DNA from: Bacillota bacterium
GTDB taxonomy: Bacteria; Bacillota; Clostridia; Oscillospirales; Ruminococcaceae
Assembly (NCBI GenBank): GCA_023396215.1
Contig: JAEWWW010000015.1
Coordinates: forward strand, 7,638-71,637
DNA: 64,000 nucleotides
Direction: 5' to 3'
This document shows positions 16,993-24,925 of this stretch, one piece after another; positions within the stretch are counted from its first letter, which is position 1; every line of letters starts with the position of its first letter. The position numbers and the translations under genes were made by a program. Under the pieces are notes generated by a model. It saw nothing but the letters and a program-made list of their open reading frames with translations, made no database searches and was not told the DNA's origin.

Positions 16993-17676
16993 ATGAAGCA
17001 AAAAGCAACACCGGCCTTTATCATCGGCATGGTGGCGCTGGGCTGCCTGCTGATGTATGGGGTGGAGGTCTGGCAGCACCCTGTTTACTTCACTAAGTCG
17101 CTGCTCAAGCTGCTGGTCTTTGGCGGGCTGCCGCTGCTCTGCCCGGTGCCGGGCGGGCGTGCCGGCCTGCTGGCAGGCATCTTTCGCCCCCGCCAAAAGA
17201 AGCAGCTGCTCCGGTGGGCGGTGGTGGGCGCGGCGGTTTACCTGCTGATATTGGGGGCCTATGGGCTGCTGCGCCCGCTGATTGACCTCGACCACATCGC
17301 CGCCCAGTTGGGAGGCACCCTCGGGGTGACCGGTAGCAACTTCATCTATGTAGCGCTGTATATCTCGGTGATAAACTCCCTGCTGGAGGAGTTTTTCTTT
17401 CGCGGGTTTGCCTTTTTAACCTTAAAAAAGCAGTTGCCTGCCAAAGCGGCCCACCTGTTTTCGGCGCTGGCCTTTGCCCTGTACCATCTGGCCATTTTGT
17501 CGGGGTGGTTTTCACCGCTGCTGTTTGCGGCCGCCATTGCGGGGCTCTGTCTGGCCGGGGTGTTCTTCAACCTGCTGGACGGGCTGGGCGGCAGCATCTA
17601 CCCCTCGTGGATGGTGCATCTCTGCGCCAACCTTGCCATCAATACCATCGGGCTTGCCATGTTTGGGCTGATTTAA
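16993..17676 (+). CDS. CPBP-family intramembrane metalloprotease
   Basis: A 227-residue polytopic membrane protein with about seven hydrophobic segments. The CPBP (CAAX protease/Abi) motifs are present: EEFFFRG (motif 1), a His in FALYHL (motif 2), and FNLLDGLGGSIYPSWMVHLCANLAIN (motifs 3-4 with His and Asn). Members cleave within or near the membrane; some mature bacteriocins or confer immunity. No partner gene is evident here. The start at ATG 16993 has AAGGGGG 8 bases upstream, and the preceding in-frame sequence overlaps the V-ATPase terminator. TATAAT at 16903-16908 is a plausible -10 box with a weak -35. Confidence 0.8.
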   Translation: MKQKATPAFIIGMVALGCLLMYGVEVWQHPVYFTKSLLKLLVFGGLPLLCPVPGGRAGLLAGIFRPRQKKQLLRWAVVGAAVYLLILGAYGLLRPLIDLDHIAAQLGGTLGVTGSNFIYVALYISVINSLLEEFFFRGFAFLTLKKQLPAKAAHLFSALAFALYHLAILSGWFSPLLFAAAIAGLCLAGVFFNLLDGLGGSIYPSWMVHLCANLAINTIGLAMFGLI

Positions 17677-17751
17677 ACCGGCGCCGCCGGGTCAAACATT
17701 TTTTCAGCCGCATTTAAAAATTACAATTTTTCAGGCGTATGATTTCAATTG

Positions 17752-17757
17752 TATAAT
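17752..17757 (+). promoter_or_regulatory. Possible -10 box for the DUF378 gene
   Basis: TATAAT at 17752-17757 lies in the AT-rich stretch 17700-17790. No clear -35 box is present, so this is tentative. Confidence 0.35.
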
Positions 17758-17884
17758 TTCTGTGACAAAACAAATAATAAACATGAAATGCAGCGCATTT
17801 CGGGGCAGGCCGCGCCTATAAACCGTCGCCCTGCCCGTCAACATGATAGATGGACATCCATTTTTTCATCAAGGAGTTGTAAAA

Positions 17885-18094
17885 ATGTTGGATAAAACAG
17901 CTCTCGTCCTTATAATCATCGGCGCGCTCAACTGGGGGCTTATCGGCCTGTTCCAGTTCGATTTAGTAGCATGGTTATTCGGGGGACAGGGGGCGATGCT
18001 CAGCCGCATAGTCTACACGCTGGTAGCGCTGGCAGGCCTGTGGTGCGTATCCCTCCTTTTCAGAGATACAGAAGCAACCGAAGTGAGAGAGTAA
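17885..18094 (+). CDS. DUF378 small membrane protein
   Basis: A 69-residue protein with two hydrophobic helices (LVLIIIGALNWGLIGLFQFDLVAWLFG and the IVYTLVALAGLWCVSLLF segment). The 'GALNWGLIG' motif is diagnostic of DUF378, whose function is unknown. AAGGAG lies 7 bases upstream of ATG 17885. It is monocistronic, followed at once by a perfect 18-bp hairpin terminator. Confidence 0.85.
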   Translation: MLDKTALVLIIIGALNWGLIGLFQFDLVAWLFGGQGAMLSRIVYTLVALAGLWCVSLLFRDTEATEVRE

Positions 18095-18095
18095 T

Positions 18096-18137
18096 AAATG
18101 AAGCAGCCTGCCCTTTGCGGGGCAGGCTGCTTCATTT
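18096..18137. terminator. 18-bp perfect hairpin terminator
   Basis: The 18-base arm at 18096-18113 (core GCAGCCTGCCC) is perfectly complementary to 18120-18137 with a 6-base loop. The right arm ends in ATTT and directly abuts the dispersed repeat that starts at 18137. Confidence 0.8.
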
Positions 18138-18292
18138 GAGGGTGTCAAAGAATTGACACCCTTCACAAGGGGGACTTCGTGTCCTGTGCAAAACCTGTGG
18201 GTTTTGCGTCCAGCCATCCCCCTCGTGGGCACCCCCAAGCAAAACTGCCCCCTCCACCGGGGGCAGTTTTAGCGGTATCGCTCCGCCTGCGC
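18137..18292 (+). repeat. Dispersed intergenic repeat, copy A
   Basis: A roughly 155-base element beginning TGAGGGTGTCAA. It has nested palindromes: GGTGTCAA/TTGACACC at the left end, GGGGGA.../...TCCCCC in the middle, and AAAACTGCC/GGCAGTTTT at the right. It is about 80% identical by eye to copy B (24088-24256, inverted) and matches the ends of copy C (55829-55900). No protein is encoded. All three copies abut a rho-independent terminator. Confidence 0.75.
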
Positions 18293-18386
18293 GATATATT
18301 TTTTTAACCTGCCTTTTTAACAGGCTGCTTTCATTTATCTTACTGGGGGTATCCATACCCCCAGTTGCATTTTAGTGCAGAGCGGT

Positions 18387-19586
18387 TTATTTGCCGCTGA
18401 CAATCTCCTTGGTGTCGCGGGCGATGAGCAGCTCCTCGTTGGTGGGGATAGCCCAAACCTGCACGCGGGAGTCGTCTGTGGAGATCCGCACCTCTTTGCC
18501 TCTGATTTTGTTGGCCTCAGCGTCAAAGATGATGCCCATATACTCCATGTTTTTGCAGGCCTGCTCGCGCACTTCGGTGTCGTTTTCGCCGATGCCGCCG
18601 GTGAAGACCACAGCGTCTACGCCGCCCATGGCCGCCGCATAAGCGCCGATGTATTTTCTAATCTGATACTGCTGGATATCGGTCGCCAGCTTGGCGCGCT
18701 GGTTGCCCTCGGCTGCGGCGGTGCGCAGGTCGCGCTGGTCGCTGGTGATGCCCGAAAGCCCCAGATAGCCCGACTTTTTGTTGAGGATATCCACAATCTG
18801 CTGGGCGCTCAGATTCTCTTTTTCAGCGAGGAACCCAACGATCGAGGGGTCGATGCAGCCGGAGCGGGTGCCCATAATCAGGCCGTCCAGCGGGGTGAAG
18901 CCCATGGTGGTATCCACCGAGCGGCCGCCGTCGATGGCGGTAATCGAAGAGCCGTTGCCCAGATGGCAGGTGATGATTTTAAGCTCCGAAAGAGACTTGT
19001 TCAGCAGCTTGGCAAGGCGGGCCGATACAAAGCGGTGGCTGGTGCCGTGGTAGCCGTATCTCCTGATATGGTACTTCTCATAATACTCGTAAGGAATGGG
19101 GAAGATGTATGCCTCCTTGGGCACTGTCTGGTGAAAAGCGGTGTCAAAGACCGCAACCTGGGGCACGCTTTCGGCAAATACCTTGCGGCAAGCCTTGATA
19201 GCCTCCAGAATAGGGGGGTTATGCAGGGGGGCAAGGTCAGAAACCTCGGCGATGACATCCAGAACCTCTTCGTTGATGAGTACCGACTCGGTGTATTTTT
19301 CTCCACCATGCACCACGCGGTGGCCGATGGCGTTGATTTCCTCCAGACTGCCGATTACCGCGGCCTCGCCGCTGGTCAGCACCTTGGTCAGCTCCTCAAA
19401 GGCTTCCTTATGGGTGGGGAAGTTTACCTCATAAGAAACCTCGCGGCCGTCGCTGGTCTTGTGGGTGATTTTACCGCCGATGCCAATCCGCTCACAGATG
19501 CCCTTGGCAATGGCTGTTTCGCTTTCCATGTCGATTAGTTGATATTTCAGCGATGAGCTGCCGGCGTTAATGACTAGAACCTTCAT
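18387..19586 (-). CDS. ackA: Acetate kinase
   Basis: A 399-residue cytoplasmic enzyme interconverting acetate + ATP and acetyl phosphate + ADP. Signatures are MKVLVINAGSSSLKY at the N-terminus, FDTAFHQTVP, GNGSSITAI, MGTRSGCIDP and VVFTGGIGEN. GGAGGATACAA precedes ATG 19586, which fits the family N-terminus; the frame extends 29 codons upstream without a ribosome site. It is normally paired with phosphotransacetylase in fermentative ATP production, but no pta gene is in the window. It is transcribed divergently from tmcAL, whose product also uses acetate. The 3' end is followed by copy A of the dispersed repeat. Confidence 0.95.
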   Translation of the reverse strand: MKVLVINAGSSSLKYQLIDMESETAIAKGICERIGIGGKITHKTSDGREVSYEVNFPTHKEAFEELTKVLTSGEAAVIGSLEEINAIGHRVVHGGEKYTESVLINEEVLDVIAEVSDLAPLHNPPILEAIKACRKVFAESVPQVAVFDTAFHQTVPKEAYIFPIPYEYYEKYHIRRYGYHGTSHRFVSARLAKLLNKSLSELKIITCHLGNGSSITAIDGGRSVDTTMGFTPLDGLIMGTRSGCIDPSIVGFLAEKENLSAQQIVDILNKKSGYLGLSGITSDQRDLRTAAAEGNQRAKLATDIQQYQIRKYIGAYAAAMGGVDAVVFTGGIGENDTEVREQACKNMEYMGIIFDAEANKIRGKEVRISTDDSRVQVWAIPTNEELLIARDTKEIVSGK

Positions 19587-19658
19587 TTGTATCCTCCATG
19601 CGTTTGTTGATTTTTCTTCTCTGGGGGCCGTCTGAAAAACGATCATATTGTTTTTTTC

Positions 19659-19686
19659 TTGACAGATAACCATACTAATTTATAAT
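19659..19686 (+). promoter_or_regulatory. Sigma-A promoter for tmcAL
   Basis: TTGACA (19659-19664), a 16-base spacer and TATAAT (19681-19686), 34 bases before the tmcAL start in the divergent ackA-tmcAL region. Confidence 0.75.
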
Positions 19687-19720
19687 ATTACATAATACCA
19701 TCAAATTCAAGGGGAACAGC

Positions 19721-20917
19721 ATGAAAATTGCAGGAATCATTGCAGAATACAACCCCTTTCACAACGGTCACCAGTACCAGATAGCCGCGGCGCGCGGCAT
19801 GGGCGCCACCCATGTGGTGGCGGTGATGGGGGGCAACTTTTTGCAGCGGGGCGCGCCCGCCCTGCTGCCCAAGCAGCTGCGGGCAGAAGCCGCTCTCGGC
19901 TGCGGGGCCGACCTGGTGGTCGAGCTGCCGCTGCCCTATGCCTGCGCCACCGCCCAGCGGTTTGCCTACGGCGGGGTGGAGCTGCTGGGGGCGATGGGCT
20001 GTGTCGACACCCTCTGCTTTGGCAGCGAGAGCGGCAGCATCGAGGCATTGGCGGCCGCTGCCGCCGCGGTGGACGACCCCGCGGTGGACGCCCTGCTGCC
20101 GGGGCTGCTGGGGCAGGGCATTACCTTTGCCAGAGCGCGCCAGCAGGCGGTAGAGCAGGTGTACAGCCAGCAGGTGGCGGCGCTTTTTTCTCAGCCCAAC
20201 AACATACTGGGCATCGAGTACCTGCGCCAGCTCAGGGTGGGGGGATATCTCATAAGCCCACAGACGGTGGGGCGGCAGGGGGCGGGGCACGACAGCCACA
20301 GCCCCGGCGGGCAGTTTGCGTCGGCCTCGCTGCTGCGCAGGCTCATTCGGCAGGGGGAGGTGGAAGAGGCCGCCGCCTTTATGCCCGCCGCCTCGGCAGC
20401 GGTGCTGCGCCGCGCCCTGCAGGAGGGGCTGGCTCCCACAAAGCTGGCACGGCTGGAGGTGGGTATTCTTTCCACGCTGCGCAGGATGGATAAAGCGCAA
20501 CTGGCCGCGCTGCCCGATATCTCGGAGGGGCTTGAAAACCGCCTGTACCAGGCGGTGCGCAGCGGCTGCACGCTGGAGGAGGTATTGGCCCTCTGTAAAA
20601 CCAAGCGCTACACCCTCGCCCGGCTGCGGCGGGTGGTGCTTTCGGCCTATCTGGGCATCGAAAAGGGGATGACCCGCCGGCCGCCGCCCTACATCCGGGT
20701 GCTGGGTTTTAACCAGCGGGGCGGCGAGGTGCTGGCGAGGCTGAAGCAAAGCTGCGCCCTGCCGGTATCCACCTCCCTCGCCCGTTTGGAGCAGAAGGAT
20801 GGCGATTGCCGACGGCTGGCCCGCCTTGAGGCAGCTTCCACCGATTTGTATGTGCTGGCGCTGCCCCAACCCCGCCCCTGCGGCAGCGATTACACCACGC
20901 CGGTAGTAAAGGGGTAG
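19721..20917 (+). CDS. tmcAL: tRNA(Met) cytidine acetate ligase (TmcAL)
   Basis: A 398-residue member of the nucleotidyltransferase/HIGH family. The N-terminus is MKIAGIIAEYNPFHNGHQYQ (HNGH at 14-17), followed by VVAVMGGNFLQRG, FSQPNNILGIEYLR and KTKRYTLARLRR. The family forms N4-acetylcytidine at the wobble position of elongator tRNA-Met, using acetate and ATP through an acetyl-adenylate. The length matches the family (about 400). The neighbouring divergent ackA handles the same substrate, though a functional link is inference. GGGG lies 9 bases upstream of the ATG. Confidence 0.85.
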   Translation: MKIAGIIAEYNPFHNGHQYQIAAARGMGATHVVAVMGGNFLQRGAPALLPKQLRAEAALGCGADLVVELPLPYACATAQRFAYGGVELLGAMGCVDTLCFGSESGSIEALAAAAAAVDDPAVDALLPGLLGQGITFARARQQAVEQVYSQQVAALFSQPNNILGIEYLRQLRVGGYLISPQTVGRQGAGHDSHSPGGQFASASLLRRLIRQGEVEEAAAFMPAASAAVLRRALQEGLAPTKLARLEVGILSTLRRMDKAQLAALPDISEGLENRLYQAVRSGCTLEEVLALCKTKRYTLARLRRVVLSAYLGIEKGMTRRPPPYIRVLGFNQRGGEVLARLKQSCALPVSTSLARLEQKDGDCRRLARLEAASTDLYVLALPQPRPCGSDYTTPVVKG

Positions 20918-20949
20918 GGCTTTACAGTACCTGATCTGATTGTTGCTCT

Positions 20950-20987
20950 AAACAGCAGAGGCGGCACCCGCGGCCCCTGCTGTTTTT
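20950..20987 (+). terminator. Rho-independent terminator after tmcAL
   Basis: AACAGCAG (20951-20958) pairs with CTGCTGTT (20977-20984), followed by TTT. Confidence 0.7.
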
Positions 20988-21298
20988 GCTATATTCATGC
21001 TAAAATATACATATTGTAATAGCTTGTGAGCCGGTTCGACAGCGGCCTACGGCGGCTTCGGTCGGTAAGCGACCCTATTTTCGTGATGCGGTGTGTGAAA
21101 AACCGCTGCCGCCCTGGCGGTGGCGGGAGCTTCGGCGAAAGCTCCGGGGCTTTACGCGCCACCAATTGGAGCGGGAGTTTGGGGAGGGAATAAAGGCGAA
21201 AAACAGATTGTTTTGATATATTTCGACATGAATATACTATAAGTATTTAAAAAGCGCGAGATTTCTGATAAAATCCACCATTTTTTAAAAACAAAAGC
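20988..21298. other. Intergenic region with several stem-loops, no gene recognised
   Basis: About 310 bases upstream of the metal-response promoter. A GC-rich part (21030-21170) contains the hairpins GGAGCTT/AAGCTCC and GCGGT...ACCGC. It is followed by an AT-rich stretch. No reading frame with a start and ribosome site was recognised on either strand. It may be a decayed gene or a structured RNA. Confidence 0.35.
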
Positions 21299-21327
21299 TT
21301 GACAGCCCGGCAGGCGCGGGCTATAAT
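21299..21327 (+). promoter_or_regulatory. Consensus sigma-A promoter of the metal-resistance operon
   Basis: TTGACA (21299-21304), exactly 17 bases, then TATAAT (21322-21327). This is a full-consensus promoter, which fits a gene pair held off by a repressor. Confidence 0.9.
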
Positions 21328-21338
21328 TTAAGTATAAC

Positions 21339-21371
21339 ATATGAACAGTTACTCATATATTCAAGTGTTCA
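21339..21371 (+). promoter_or_regulatory. Putative ArsR/CadC-type operator
   Basis: ATATGA (21339-21344) and TCATAT (21353-21358) form a perfect inverted repeat with an 8-base spacer. TGAACA (21342-21347) and TGTTCA (21366-21371) form a second overlapping one. ATATGAACA is the half-site used by SmtB/CadC/CzrA repressors. It lies just past the -10 box and before the sensor gene, so a bound repressor would block initiation or clearance. Confidence 0.7.
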
Positions 21372-21399
21372 GATGACAATAACGAGAGGAGTGAATCAC

Positions 21400-21765
21400 A
21401 TGGGAGGCAACAGAAGCGAGATTGACCGCTGCGACTGTGATGTGATACACGAGGCAACGGTAAATCAGGTGCGGCAGCAGATGCCGCAGGAGGAGCTGCT
21501 TTACGACCTTGCCGAGCTGTTTAAGGTATTTGGCGATACCACCCGGGTAAAAATCCTGTGCGCCCTGTTTGAAGCGGAGATGTGCGTCTGCGATATCTCG
21601 GCGCTGCTGGGCATGACCCAGTCGGCCATCTCGCACCAGCTGCGGGTGCTTAAGCAGGCAAGGCTGGTGAAGTTCCGCAAAGAGGGCAAGGTGGTTTATT
21701 ACTCGCTGGACGACGACCATATTAAAAACATTTTTGATCAGGGCATGGCGCATATTTCGGAGTAG
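21400..21765 (+). CDS. ArsR/SmtB-family metal sensor, CadC-like
   Basis: A 121-residue winged-helix repressor. The N-terminal Cys pair C11-D-C13 and the alpha3 motif EMCVCD (Cys62, Cys64) match the Cd/Pb/Bi-sensing site of CadC. The alpha5 set Asp105/His107...His118 matches the Zn site shared with CzrA and SmtB. The recognition helix is MTQSAISHQLRVLK. It should repress itself and the downstream P-type ATPase until metal binds. ATG 21400 follows GAGGAG; an in-frame ATG at 21373 lacks a ribosome site and overlaps the operator. Whether it answers Cd/Pb or Zn cannot be settled by sequence. Confidence 0.9.
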   Translation: MGGNRSEIDRCDCDVIHEATVNQVRQQMPQEELLYDLAELFKVFGDTTRVKILCALFEAEMCVCDISALLGMTQSAISHQLRVLKQARLVKFRKEGKVVYYSLDDDHIKNIFDQGMAHISE

Positions 21766-21803
21766 CCGCCGGGCCTGCAACACAGAAAGGGAGTATGCAC
21801 ATC

Positions 21804-24008
21804 ATGGGGGTACAACGACAGGAGTACCTGCTGGAGGGGCTGGGCTGCGCCCACTGCGCCTCTCAAATTGAAAGCGAGATAGCGGGGCTGGAGGGGATAT
21901 CCTCGGCAGCCATCAACTTTGTAACCAAAACACTGTACATAGAAACTGACGGGCAAAGCCGGGAGCTGGTGCAGCGGCTGCAGGCGGCGGCACAAAAGCA
22001 CGAAGCGGGGGTCAGGGTACTGCCCGCCCGCGGGGCCGTACAGCCGCGGCAGGAGGCTGCAATGGGCTGCACCGACGGCTGCTGCGGCGACGCAGGCGGC
22101 AAACAGCAGCATCACGATGATGATGGCCACGACCATGGCCACAGCCACGACCACGGCGGCGAAGAGGGCTTTAAAGAGCAGATAGGGTTGGTTTCCGGGG
22201 CGGTTATCTTTGCGGCGGCCGTGCTGGTGCCGCTGCCCTTTGGCTGGTCGCTGGGCCTCTATCTGATGGCTTACCTGCTCATCGGTGGCGAGGTGCTGCT
22301 GCGGGCGGGCAGAAACATCCTTCGGGGTCAGGTCTTTGACGAAAACTTTCTCATGAGCATCGCCACCATTGGGGCCTTCGCCATCGGCGAGTTTGCAGAG
22401 GGCGTTGCGGTGATGCTGTTTTATCAGGTGGGCGAGCTGTTTCAGGATATGGCGGTCAACCGCTCCCGTAAATCCATCGCCGCGCTTATGGATATCCGTC
22501 CCGACTATGCCAATCTGATGGTGGATGGGCAGTTGCGCAAGGTTGCCCCCGAAAGCGTAGCCCCCGGAGCGGTGATTGTGGTGCGCCCCGGCGAAAAGAT
22601 ACCGCTGGACGGCGTGGTGCTGGAGGGCAGCTCGGCGCTGGATACCTCGGCGCTGACCGGGGAATCGCTGCCCCGGCAGGTGGAGCCCGGCAGCGAGGTG
22701 CTTTCCGGCTCGGTGAACAAAAGCGGGCTGCTGAACATCCGGGTCACCAAGGTGTTTGGGGAATCTACCGTGGCGAAAATCCTCGACCTTGTGCAGAACG
22801 CCGGCAGTAAAAAAGCGCATATCGAGAATTTTATCACCAAGTTTGCGCGCTACTACACCCCGGCGGTGGTCTTTGCCGCCGCGGCGCTGGCGGTCATCCC
22901 GCCACTGGTGCTGCCGGGGGCCGTCTTTGGCGAATGGCTGCGCCGCGCGCTGGTTTTCCTCGTGGTTTCCTGCCCCTGCGCGCTGGTCATCTCTATCCCG
23001 CTGAGCTTTTTCGGCGGCATCGGCGGCGCCTCGCGCAATGGGATACTGGTTAAGGGCGGTAACTACCTTGAGGCGCTGGCACAGGTGGATACCGTGGTGT
23101 TTGACAAAACCGGCACCCTGACCCAAGGGGTGTTTCAGGTAGCGGAGGTTGTGGGGGCCGAAGGGGTTTCGCAGGAGGAGCTGCTGAGGCTGGCGGCCCA
23201 CGCCGAAGGATACTCCAACCACCCCATCGCGGCGTCTATCCAGAAGGCGTATGGCAAGGAGCTTGACCGGGGCAGCATTGCCGACTATGAGGAGATAGCC
23301 GGGCAGGGCCTGCGGATCACATTCGAGGGCAGAACGGTGCTGGCGGGCAACAGCAAGCTGATGGACCAACAGGGGGTGGCTTACCAAAAGCCCGAACGGC
23401 CGGGCACCGTCGTGTATCTGGCGGAGGACGGAAGCTGGAAGGGCTATATCCTGATTGCAGACCGGATTAAAGAGGACAGCGCCGGCGCCATCAAGGCCCT
23501 GAAGGAGCTGGGAGTCAGGCAGCTGGTGATGCTCACCGGAGACAACCGCAGGGTGGCTCAGAGCGTCGGTCAGGAGCTGGGCATCGACAAGGTATACAGC
23601 GAGCTGCTGCCCCACCAGAAGGTGGAAAGGCTGGAGGAAGCGGAGCGGCAGAAGACCACCAAGGGCAGCCTGATTTTTGTGGGCGACGGCATCAACGACG
23701 CGCCGGTGCTGGCTCGTGCCGACGTGGGCGTCGCCATGGGCGGTGTTGGGTCGGATGCCGCCATCGAAGCGGCCGACGTGGTGCTGATGACCGACGAGCC
23801 CTCCAAGCTGGCCGCGGCTATCCGCATCGCCCGCCGCACCAGAAGCATCGTCTGGCAAAATGTCATCTTCGCACTGGCAGTCAAGGGGGTTATCCTGCTG
23901 CTGGGGGCGGTGGGCATGGCCACCATGTGGGAAGCGGTCTTTGGCGACGTGGGCGTCGCCCTGATTGCGGTGCTTAACGCCATGCGGGTGATGAAGCCAA
24001 TCGAATAA
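21804..24008 (+). CDS. P1B-type heavy-metal (Zn/Cd/Pb) translocating ATPase
   Basis: A 734-residue membrane ATPase. It has an N-terminal HMA domain with Cys15-x-x-Cys18 (GCAHC), then a linker with Cys (CTDGCCGD) and a His/Asp-rich stretch, then eight expected membrane segments. The ion-site motif CPC is at 390-392, the phosphorylation site DKTGT starts at Asp434, and TGDN and GDGINDAPVLARADVGVAMG are in the ATP domain. CPC with the His-rich linker and a CadC-like sensor fits Zn(II)/Cd(II)/Pb(II) export. ATG 21804 is 10 bases past GGGAG; ATG 21795 is too close to it. A strong terminator follows. Confidence 0.92.
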   Translation: MGVQRQEYLLEGLGCAHCASQIESEIAGLEGISSAAINFVTKTLYIETDGQSRELVQRLQAAAQKHEAGVRVLPARGAVQPRQEAAMGCTDGCCGDAGGKQQHHDDDGHDHGHSHDHGGEEGFKEQIGLVSGAVIFAAAVLVPLPFGWSLGLYLMAYLLIGGEVLLRAGRNILRGQVFDENFLMSIATIGAFAIGEFAEGVAVMLFYQVGELFQDMAVNRSRKSIAALMDIRPDYANLMVDGQLRKVAPESVAPGAVIVVRPGEKIPLDGVVLEGSSALDTSALTGESLPRQVEPGSEVLSGSVNKSGLLNIRVTKVFGESTVAKILDLVQNAGSKKAHIENFITKFARYYTPAVVFAAAALAVIPPLVLPGAVFGEWLRRALVFLVVSCPCALVISIPLSFFGGIGGASRNGILVKGGNYLEALAQVDTVVFDKTGTLTQGVFQVAEVVGAEGVSQEELLRLAAHAEGYSNHPIAASIQKAYGKELDRGSIADYEEIAGQGLRITFEGRTVLAGNSKLMDQQGVAYQKPERPGTVVYLAEDGSWKGYILIADRIKEDSAGAIKALKELGVRQLVMLTGDNRRVAQSVGQELGIDKVYSELLPHQKVERLEEAERQKTTKGSLIFVGDGINDAPVLARADVGVAMGGVGSDAAIEAADVVLMTDEPSKLAAAIRIARRTRSIVWQNVIFALAVKGVILLLGAVGMATMWEAVFGDVGVALIAVLNAMRVMKPIE

Positions 24009-24023
24009 TTCAATACGTTATAT

Positions 24024-24052
24024 AAAAGCCCCGGATATTTTCCGGGGCTTTT
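24024..24052 (+). terminator. Rho-independent terminator after the metal ATPase
   Basis: AAAAGCCCCGGA (24024-24035) and TCCGGGGCTTTT (24041-24052) form a 12-bp perfect stem with a 5-base loop. Confidence 0.85.
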
Positions 24053-24087
24053 CAGCCTGTCAAAAAAGTAGCGCGCAAAATAATATT

Positions 24088-24256
24088 GCGCAGGCGGACA
24101 TGCGCCGCCGGAGCAATTCTTTTAAAACTGTCTGCGGGGGAGCGGACAGTTTTGCTTGGGGGTGTTCACGAGGGGGACGGCTGGACGCAAAACCGTAAGG
24201 TTTTGCAAGGACACGAAATCCCCCTCGTGGAGGGTGTCAATTCTCTGACACCCTCA
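24088..24256 (-). repeat. Dispersed intergenic repeat, copy B (inverted)
   Basis: Read on the minus strand it matches copy A (18137-18292) along its length: the GGGTGTCA/TGACACCC end, the CACGAGGGGGA/TCCCCCTCGTG pair, a GCAAAACC/GGTTTTGC hairpin and the AAAACTGTC/GACAGTTTT end. On its outer side it abuts a second terminator-like hairpin (about 24255-24285, GGCCCCGGA/TCCGGGGCC). It encodes no protein. Confidence 0.75.
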
Positions 24257-24334
24257 AAGGCCCCGGAGAATATCCGGGGCCTTTGCGCCGCCCCAAAACC
24301 GGGTGGCGCATCCTGTTATTTCTCACAACCTCCC

Positions 24335-24364
24335 TTTACAGCCAATGGGGGAATGAGCTATAAT
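24335..24364 (+). promoter_or_regulatory. Promoter of the Lrp-aminotransferase operon
   Basis: TTTACA (24335-24340), an 18-base spacer and TATAAT (24359-24364), about 80 bases before the Lrp-like start. Confidence 0.7.
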
Positions 24365-24445
24365 GTACCGAAGAAGATTTGGGCGGCAAAGCCCGCCCAA
24401 AATAAGATTTCAGGCGCCGCGATGCGCCAATACAGGAGGGGTACT

Positions 24446-24925
24446 ATGGACGGATTACTTACATTGCTGGAGAAGAACGCCAGACTCTCTACCGAGCAGA
24501 TGGCAGCAATGCTGGGCAGCACCAAGGAGCAGGTAGAGGCCCAGATAGAGCAGTACCAAAGGGACGGCGTCATTTTGGGGTACAAGGCCCTGATTGACTG
24601 GGAAAAAACCGACCGTGACCTCTGTGTGGCCCGCATCGAGCTGAAGGTGACCCCCAAAAGCGGCATGGGCTTTGATGAGATTGCCCATCGCATCGCCCAG
24701 TTTGAGGAGGTTGAAACCCTTTACCTTATGAGCGGCGGCTATGACCTTGCGCTGACGGTGAGCAGCACAAGCTTTAAGGATGTGGCCATGTTTGTGGCGC
24801 GCCGGCTGGCCCCGCTGGATTCGGTGGAATCCACCTCGACCCACTTTGTGCTGCGCAAATATAAAGAGCGGGGCGTGACCGTCTTCGGCGACGACGGTGA
24901 CGGGAGGGAGGTCACCAACCTGTGA
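24446..24925 (+). CDS. Lrp/AsnC-family transcriptional regulator
   Basis: A 159-residue protein. An N-terminal HTH (LLTLLEKNARLSTEQMAAMLGSTKEQVEAQIEQYQRDGVILGYKALIDWEK) is followed by an alpha-beta RAM effector domain (VARIELKVTPKSGMGFDEIAHRIAQFEEVETLYLMSGGYDLALTV). AGGAGGGG precedes ATG 24446. The in-frame sequence further upstream runs through the dispersed repeat and is not real. Its stop overlaps the start of the aminotransferase by one base, so it probably senses an amino acid handled by that enzyme. Confidence 0.88.
   Translation: MDGLLTLLEKNARLSTEQMAAMLGSTKEQVEAQIEQYQRDGVILGYKALIDWEKTDRDLCVARIELKVTPKSGMGFDEIAHRIAQFEEVETLYLMSGGYDLALTVSSTSFKDVAMFVARRLAPLDSVESTSTHFVLRKYKERGVTVFGDDGDGREVTNL

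Noticed and set aside
18375..19538. A 387-codon plus-strand frame
   Set aside because: Antisense to acetate kinase.
21738..23858. A 706-codon minus-strand frame
   Set aside because: Antisense to the P-type ATPase, whose motifs are all intact on the plus strand.
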